Part shown: positions 59,001 through 64,000 of the stretch, piece by piece
Layout of the letters: every line of letters begins with the position of its first letter
How positions within the stretch are numbered: position 1 is the stretch's first letter
The notes under the pieces: generated by a model
Database searches by the model: none
What the model saw: the letters and a program-made list of their open reading frames with translations, nothing else
What the model was told of the DNA's origin: nothing
NCBI RefSeq assembly: GCF_014077505.1
Contig: NZ_JACGWA010000005.1
Location: forward strand, 124,001-188,000
Reading direction: 5' to 3'
From: Colwellia sp. BRX10-3
GTDB taxonomy: Bacteria; Pseudomonadota; Gammaproteobacteria; Enterobacterales; Alteromonadaceae
Length of the DNA: 64,000 nucleotides
Position numbers and translations under genes: made by a program

Positions 59001-62000
59001 TTAGTCCTGATCCAATTCGATGTTGATACCCAACGAACGAATTTCTTTCAACAATACGTTGAATGATTCAGGGATGCCTGGTTCCATGCGATGATCACCG
59101 TCAACTAAGTTTTTATACATCTTAGTACGACCGTTAACATCATCAGATTTAACCGTTAGCATTTCTTGTAAGGTATAAGCCGCACCATAAGCTTCAAGTG
59201 CCCATACTTCCATCTCACCGAAACGCTGACCACCAAACTGTGCTTTACCACCCAATGGTTGTTGTGTTACTAGCGAGTATGAACCCGTAGAACGCGCATG
59301 CATTTTGTCATCAACTAAATGGTTTAGTTTCAACATATACATGTAACCAACAGTTACTGGACGCTCAAAGTTACGACCAGTACGGCCATCAGTAAGCGTG
59401 AACTGACCACTTTCAGGCATATCAGCAAGTTTAAATAAGTCTTTAATCTCTTTCTCGCTCGCACCGTCAAATACTGGTGTAGCAATCGGAAGACCTGCAC
59501 GTAAGTTACCCGCTAAGCGCATAATTTCATCATCAGAGAATGAATCAATATCGACTTTTTGGCGAGACTCACCTAAGTTGTAAACTTCTTTCAAGAATTC
59601 ACGTAATTTATGAATTTCTTGCTGAGCTTCCAACATGCGGTTAATTTTTTCACCAATACCACGTGCTGCCATACCTAAATGCGTTTCTAGGATCTGACCA
59701 ATGTTCATTCGTGATGGTACACCCAATGGGTTAAGTACTACATCAACTGGAACACCGTGCTCATCGTAAGGCATGTCTTCAACAGGTACTACGTTTGAAA
59801 TAACACCTTTGTTACCATGACGACCGGCCATTTTATCACCTGGCTGGATACGACGCTTAACTGCTAAATGCACTTTAACTATTTTCAATACGCCCGGTGC
59901 TAAATCTGCACCTTGTGTGATTTTACGACGCTTAACTTCATATTTCTTATCAAAATCAGCTTTTATGTTGTCATATTGTTCAGCGATTTGTTCAAGCTCT
60001 GACTGTTGACCTTCATCAGCTAAGTTCTGAACTAACCACTTATCACGAGACATACTGTTAAGATCAGATTCATTTAAACCTGAGCCTAATAATAATTTCT
60101 TCGCACGAGCGTAAATGCCATCTTCTAGAATACTGAACTCATCACCCAAGTCTTTCTTAACTTGTTTAAGTTGCATTTCTTCGATTTCAACAGCACGAGC
60201 ATCTTTTTCAACACCGTCACGGGTGAAGATTTGTACATCAATGATAGTACCAGACACGGAGTTAGGAACACGTAAAGAGCTGTCTTTAACATCAGCGGCT
60301 TTTTCACCAAAGATTGCACGTAATAGTTTTTCTTCTGGCGTTAACTGTGTTTCACCTTTAGGAGTAACTTTACCCACTAAAATGTCGCCACCGTTAACTT
60401 CAGCACCAATGTAAACAACACCCGCTTCATCTAATTTAGATAATGCAGATTCGCCAACATTTGGAATATCAGCCGTAATTTCTTCGCTGCCAAGCTTAGT
60501 ATCACGAGCGATACAAGTTAATTCTTGAATATGAATCGTAGTGAAACGATCTTCAGTAGCTACACGCTCAGATAACAACATTGAATCTTCAAAGTTGTAA
60601 CCATTCCAAGGCATGAAAGCAATACGCATGTTTTGACCAAGCGCCAATTCACCCATATCGGTAGAAGGACCATCAGCTAAAACATCACCACGAACTACAG
60701 GTTCAGCCATACGACACAATGGACGTTGGTTGATACATGTATTTTGGTTTGAACGGGTGTATTTAGTTAAGTTATAAATATCAATGCCCGCTTCACCAGC
60801 GTGCATTTCATTTTCATTAACTTTAACAACGATACGTGATGCATCAACGTAAGCAACAACACCACCACGTTTAGCAACAACAGTTACACCTGAATCAACA
60901 GCAACAATTTTTTCCATACCCGTACCAACAAGTGGTTTATCCACTCTTAATGTAGGTACTGCTTGACGTTGCATGTTCGAGCCCATCAAGGCACGGTTAG
61001 CATCATCGTGTTCTAGGAACGGAATAAGTGATGCCGCCACAGATACGATTTGTTGTGGTGAAACATCCATATACTGAACTTGTTCAGCAGACATTAGGGT
61101 AAATTCGTTTTTATGACGACAAGCTACTAAGCCTGCAACCAATTTACCATCCGCATCAACTTCAGCGGTAGTTTGTGCAATCACGAAGTTGCCTTCTTCG
61201 ATTGCAGAAAGGTAATCTATGTCATCAGTGATCAAACCATCAACGATTTTACGGTAAGGTGTTTCCAAGAAACCGAAATCGTTAGTACGTGCATAACACG
61301 ATAACGAGTTGATCAAACCAATGTTTGGACCTTCCGGTGTTTCAATTGGACAAACACGACCATAATGAGTTGGATGAACATCACGTACTTCAAAACCAGC
61401 ACGTTCACGTGTCAAACCACCCGGCCCTAAAGCAGAAATACGACGCTTATGCGTCACTTCTGATAACGGGTTGTTTTGGTCCATAAATTGTGACAATTGT
61501 GATGAACCAAAGAATTCTTTAACGGCAGCAGAAATCGGCTTAGCGTTAATTAAATCTTGTGGCATGATCGCATCTAAGTCACCAAGACTTAAACGTTCAC
61601 GAACAGCACGCTCAACACGTACTAAACCAACACGAAATTGGTTTTCTGCCATTTCACCAACAGAACGTATACGACGGTTACCTAAGTGATCAATATCATC
61701 CACTTCACCTTTACCGTCACGAATGCCGATTAAAGTTTTCATTACTGAAATGATATCTTCTTTAGATAATACACCCGTACCTACATCATCAGCATTACCA
61801 ACACGACGGTTGAACTTCATACGACCTACCGTTGATAAGTCATAACGTTCTAGTGCGAAAAATAGGTTATTGAATAACGTATCTGCAGCGTCTTTTGTTG
61901 GTGGCTCGCCAGGACGCATCATACGGTAAATTTCAACTAACGCTTCTAATCGGTTGGTTGAGTTATCTACACGAAGTGTGTCTGACATATATGAACCAAC

Positions 62001-63029
62001 ATCGAATTCGTTCATATATAAAGTAGAAAGTACTTTATGACCTGCTTGACTTAATTCAGCTAGCATTTCTAGCGTGATTTCAGCATTAGGTTCAGCTATC
62101 ACTTCACCGGTAGATTTGTCGATATAGGCTTTAGAAAGTACTTTGCCTACAATATATTCCGCAGGTACTTCTAGCTTTTCAAGCTTAGCTTTTTCTAGTG
62201 ATCTAATATGGCGAGCAGTAATACGACGACCTTGCTCAACTAAAACATCACCTTTAGGCAGTTTTATATCGAAAGTAGCTGTTTCACCACGTAAGCGTTC
62301 TGGAATTAAATCCATTACTAACTTATCGCCTTTAATCGTAAAATCTGTTGTATCGTAGAAGATATCTAAAATTTCTTCTGTTGAGTACTCTAAAGCACGC
62401 AAAATTATTGACGCCGGTAATTTACGACGACGGTCAATACGAACAAATAAGTTATCTTTTGGATCAAATTCGAAATCTAACCATGAACCACGGTAAGGTA
62501 TAACGCGGGCGTTATATAACACTTTACCTGATGAATGCGTTTTCCCTTTATCGTGATCGAAAAACACACCTGGAGAACGGTGTAATTGAGAAACAATAAC
62601 ACGCTCAGTACCATTGATGACAAACGTACCGTTGTCAGTCATTAATGGTATTTCACCCATGTATACTTCTTGTTCTTTGATATCTTTTACTGTGCCTGCC
62701 GCCGCTTCTTTATCATAAACTACTAGACGTAATTTAACGCGTAATGGCGCAGAGTAGGTTATACCGCGAATTTGACATTCTTTAACGTCAAATAACGGTT
62801 CGCCCAAACGATAGCTTACATATTGTAATTCTGAGCTACCAGAATAAGCTTTAATTGGAAAAATAGAATGAAATGCAGCCTCTAGGCCTGTTTCACCAGT
62901 TGGATCAATATCAATAAACTTACGGAAAGATTCGAGTTGGATTGATAACAAGAATGGATAATCCATTACTTGCACACTTTTACCAAAGTCCTTACGAATA
63001 CGTTTCTTTTCAGAGTAAGAGTAAACCAT
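59001..63029 (-). CDS. rpoB: RNA polymerase beta subunit
   Basis: The 1342-residue beta subunit, the same length as E. coli. I start at [20 protein letters not shown] (ATG ending at 63029, AGGAA upstream); the frame extends 26 codons further without support. The rifampicin region reads [31 protein letters not shown], wild type. [15 protein letters not shown] and [27 protein letters not shown] are the catalytic and C-terminal signatures. Preceded by the rplL attenuator. Confidence 0.99.
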   Translation of the reverse strand: MVYSYSEKKRIRKDFGKSVQVMDYPFLLSIQLESFRKFIDIDPTGETGLEAAFHSIFPIKAYSGSSELQYVSYRLGEPLFDVKECQIRGITYSAPLRVKLRLVVYDKEAAAGTVKDIKEQEVYMGEIPLMTDNGTFVINGTERVIVSQLHRSPGVFFDHDKGKTHSSGKVLYNARVIPYRGSWLDFEFDPKDNLFVRIDRRRKLPASIILRALEYSTEEILDIFYDTTDFTIKGDKLVMDLIPERLRGETATFDIKLPKGDVLVEQGRRITARHIRSLEKAKLEKLEVPAEYIVGKVLSKAYIDKSTGEVIAEPNAEITLEMLAELSQAGHKVLSTLYMNEFDVGSYMSDTLRVDNSTNRLEALVEIYRMMRPGEPPTKDAADTLFNNLFFALERYDLSTVGRMKFNRRVGNADDVGTGVLSKEDIISVMKTLIGIRDGKGEVDDIDHLGNRRIRSVGEMAENQFRVGLVRVERAVRERLSLGDLDAIMPQDLINAKPISAAVKEFFGSSQLSQFMDQNNPLSEVTHKRRISALGPGGLTRERAGFEVRDVHPTHYGRVCPIETPEGPNIGLINSLSCYARTNDFGFLETPYRKIVDGLITDDIDYLSAIEEGNFVIAQTTAEVDADGKLVAGLVACRHKNEFTLMSAEQVQYMDVSPQQIVSVAASLIPFLEHDDANRALMGSNMQRQAVPTLRVDKPLVGTGMEKIVAVDSGVTVVAKRGGVVAYVDASRIVVKVNENEMHAGEAGIDIYNLTKYTRSNQNTCINQRPLCRMAEPVVRGDVLADGPSTDMGELALGQNMRIAFMPWNGYNFEDSMLLSERVATEDRFTTIHIQELTCIARDTKLGSEEITADIPNVGESALSKLDEAGVVYIGAEVNGGDILVGKVTPKGETQLTPEEKLLRAIFGEKAADVKDSSLRVPNSVSGTIIDVQIFTRDGVEKDARAVEIEEMQLKQVKKDLGDEFSILEDGIYARAKKLLLGSGLNESDLNSMSRDKWLVQNLADEGQQSELEQIAEQYDNIKADFDKKYEVKRRKITQGADLAPGVLKIVKVHLAVKRRIQPGDKMAGRHGNKGVISNVVPVEDMPYDEHGVPVDVVLNPLGVPSRMNIGQILETHLGMAARGIGEKINRMLEAQQEIHKLREFLKEVYNLGESRQKVDIDSFSDDEIMRLAGNLRAGLPIATPVFDGASEKEIKDLFKLADMPESGQFTLTDGRTGRNFERPVTVGYMYMLKLNHLVDDKMHARSTGSYSLVTQQPLGGKAQFGGQRFGEMEVWALEAYGAAYTLQEMLTVKSDDVNGRTKMYKNLVDGDHRMEPGIPESFNVLLKEIRSLGINIELDQD

Positions 63030-63159
63030 GGGGTTCCTCAGCTTGCTGGTTATGGCCGAATCTGCCTTTAAAAAGACAGGATATTGCAGTGATACTTTTT
63101 TTATCAAGCATCAAATAATGCACTGTTTTGGTTCAAAAAAAAACCACTTTCTTTAGCGC

Positions 63160-63190
63160 AAAAAGGCCGGTGACGTTTAAATCACCAGCC
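63160..63190 (-). terminator. Attenuator between rplL and rpoB
   Basis: On the minus strand GGCTGGTGA, an eight-base loop and TCACCGGCC pair over nine positions (one G-U), followed by TTTTT. A smaller hairpin (TTGCC/GGCAA) lies just before it. In E. coli a partial terminator at the same place lowers rpoBC expression relative to the ribosomal stalk genes; the same role is likely here. Confidence 0.85.
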
Positions 63191-63227
63191 ATTGCCTTTT
63201 CAGGCAAATAATCTGTTTAAAAACAGA

Positions 63228-63590
63228 CTATTTGATCTCAACAGAAGCACCTGCTTCTTCAAGAGTTTTCTTAAGCTCTTCAGCTTCAGCTTTGTCAACG
63301 CCTTCTTTAATCGCTTTCGGAGCTGATTCAACAAGATCTTTAGCTTCTTTTAAGCCAAGACCTGTTGCGCCACGAACGGCTTTGATTACAGCAACTTTCT
63401 TCTCGCCGAAGCTAGTCATTACTACATCAAATTCAGTTTTTTCTTCAGCAGCTTCAGCTGGACCAGCAGCAGCAACAGCAGTTGCAGCAGATACGCCAAA
63501 CTTCTCTTCCATTGCTTCGATTAGTGCAACAACGTCCATTACTGACATTTCAGCAACTGCGTTTAGGATATCGTCTTTAGAAATAGACAT
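63228..63590 (-). CDS. rplL: 50S ribosomal protein L7/L12
   Basis: bL12, 120 residues, with N-terminal dimer domain ([33 protein letters not shown]), the Ala-rich hinge [17 protein letters not shown], and C-terminal factor-binding domain ([27 protein letters not shown]). Multiple copies form the ribosomal stalk that recruits translational GTPases. It is 102 bases behind rplJ. Confidence 0.98.
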   Translation of the reverse strand: MSISKDDILNAVAEMSVMDVVALIEAMEEKFGVSAATAVAAAGPAEAAEEKTEFDVVMTSFGEKKVAVIKAVRGATGLGLKEAKDLVESAPKAIKEGVDKAEAEELKKTLEEAGASVEIK

Positions 63591-63692
63591 TTTAAATTTC
63601 CTGTTTTAAGTAACAGTCTTTTTGACTGTTATAAATAACTATAAATACAAAAAGTGCAAATTGTGCTCTTATCATTAAGAGGTAAACAATTA

Positions 63693-64000
63693 TTAAGCAG
63701 CTTCTTGCTCTTTCTGATCGCGTACTGCAGCAATTGTGCGGACAAGTTTGCCTGCAGATGCTTCTTTCATAGCGCTCATTAAACGTGCAATTGCTTCGTC
63801 GTAAGTTGGTAGCTTAGCTAACATGTTTACGTCTACTACATTACCTTCAAATGCTGCTGCTTTTAATTCAAATTTTTCGTTAGTTTTAGCGAAATCTGTG
63901 AATAAACGTGCTGCTGCACCTGGATGCTCGTTTGAGAATGCAATTAATGATGGACCAACTAATGTGTCAGTAACACATTCAAAGTTAGTACCTTGTAATG
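63693..64000 (-). CDS. rplJ: 50S ribosomal protein L10, C-terminal part (cut by window edge)
   Basis: The window ends inside this gene; about 101 C-terminal residues are visible and read, for example, [40 protein letters not shown] and, at the end, [10 protein letters not shown]. These are the conserved central and C-terminal parts of uL10, whose C-terminal helix binds L7/L12 dimers. Translated by me from the minus strand; the stop codon is at 63693-63695. In E. coli L10-L12 represses its own mRNA leader, which would lie outside the window. Confidence 0.97.
   Translation of the reverse strand, partial: LQGTNFECVTDTLVGPSLIAFSNEHPGAAARLFTDFAKTNEKFELKAAAFEGNVVDVNMLAKLPTYDEAIARLMSAMKEASAGKLVRTIAAVRDQKEQEAA

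Noticed and set aside
63232-63609. Plus-strand frame opposite rplL
   Set aside because: Serine/alanine-rich mirror of rplL codon usage; rplL is unmistakable.

Overview
The window reads as chromosomal DNA of an AT-rich marine-type gammaproteobacterium. The ribosomal and RNA polymerase proteins are gammaproteobacterial throughout, and the order rplJ-rplL-rpoB-rpoC-rpsL-rpsG-fusA-tuf followed by the S10, spc and alpha operons fits Alteromonadales. Colwellia or Thalassotalea relatives are my guess; this is inference from gene content only.

Positions 216-14703 (minus strand) and 14932-20682 (plus strand) form a divergent exopolysaccharide locus. The minus arm starts with a WcaJ-type initiating sugar phosphotransferase. 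It continues with acyltransferases, glycosyltransferases, two deacetylase-like proteins and a Wzx-type flippase. After a 275-base AT-rich break comes a tightly packed tail: ArnC/GtrB-like glycosyltransferase, sulfotransferase, two half-size EmrE/ArnE-F-like membrane proteins, a hexapeptide acetyltransferase and WecE. The plus arm encodes Wza-like export lipoprotein, Wzz-like chain-length protein, BY-type tyrosine kinase, an outer-membrane beta-barrel and an ExeA-like ATPase, all of the kind found in XrtA/PEP-CTERM exopolysaccharide loci. The convergent prsR and prsK (20855-24275) encode the matching sigma-54 activator and histidine kinase. No exosortase, no PEP-CTERM substrate and no Wzy polymerase is visible in the window. 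An RND efflux permease and its adaptor (24279-28321) lie directly upstream of prsK and appear co-transcribed with it.

Positions 28322-30780 hold a tRNA-Arg(CCG), a yhfA-like OsmC protein and prkB, a neighbourhood also seen in enterics.

Positions 30819-44633 (minus) are the alpha, spc and S10 operons in canonical order. Recognisable control elements include the S4-binding alpha leader with its conserved core and GTG start, an extended -10 spc promoter, a TTGAAA/TATAAT S10 promoter, and an intrinsic terminator behind rpsQ.

Positions 45198-49523 (plus) interrupt the ribosomal superoperon with a second EF-G gene and a Cache-domain chemotaxis receptor. Positions 49677-50009 hold two diverged copies of the tuf 3' end plus its terminator, beside the genuine tuf terminator.

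Positions 50031-64000 (minus) carry tuf, fusA, rpsG, rpsL, rpoC, rpoB, rplL and the C-terminal part of rplJ. The str promoter is followed by a 50-base palindrome in the rpsL leader, and a classical attenuator hairpin sits between rplL and rpoB.

The most noteworthy observations are the tuf-tail repeats, the str leader palindrome with duplicated promoter elements, the sulfotransferase/lipid-carrier cassette, the XrtA-type machinery without visible exosortase, and the RND pump joined to PrsK/PrsR.
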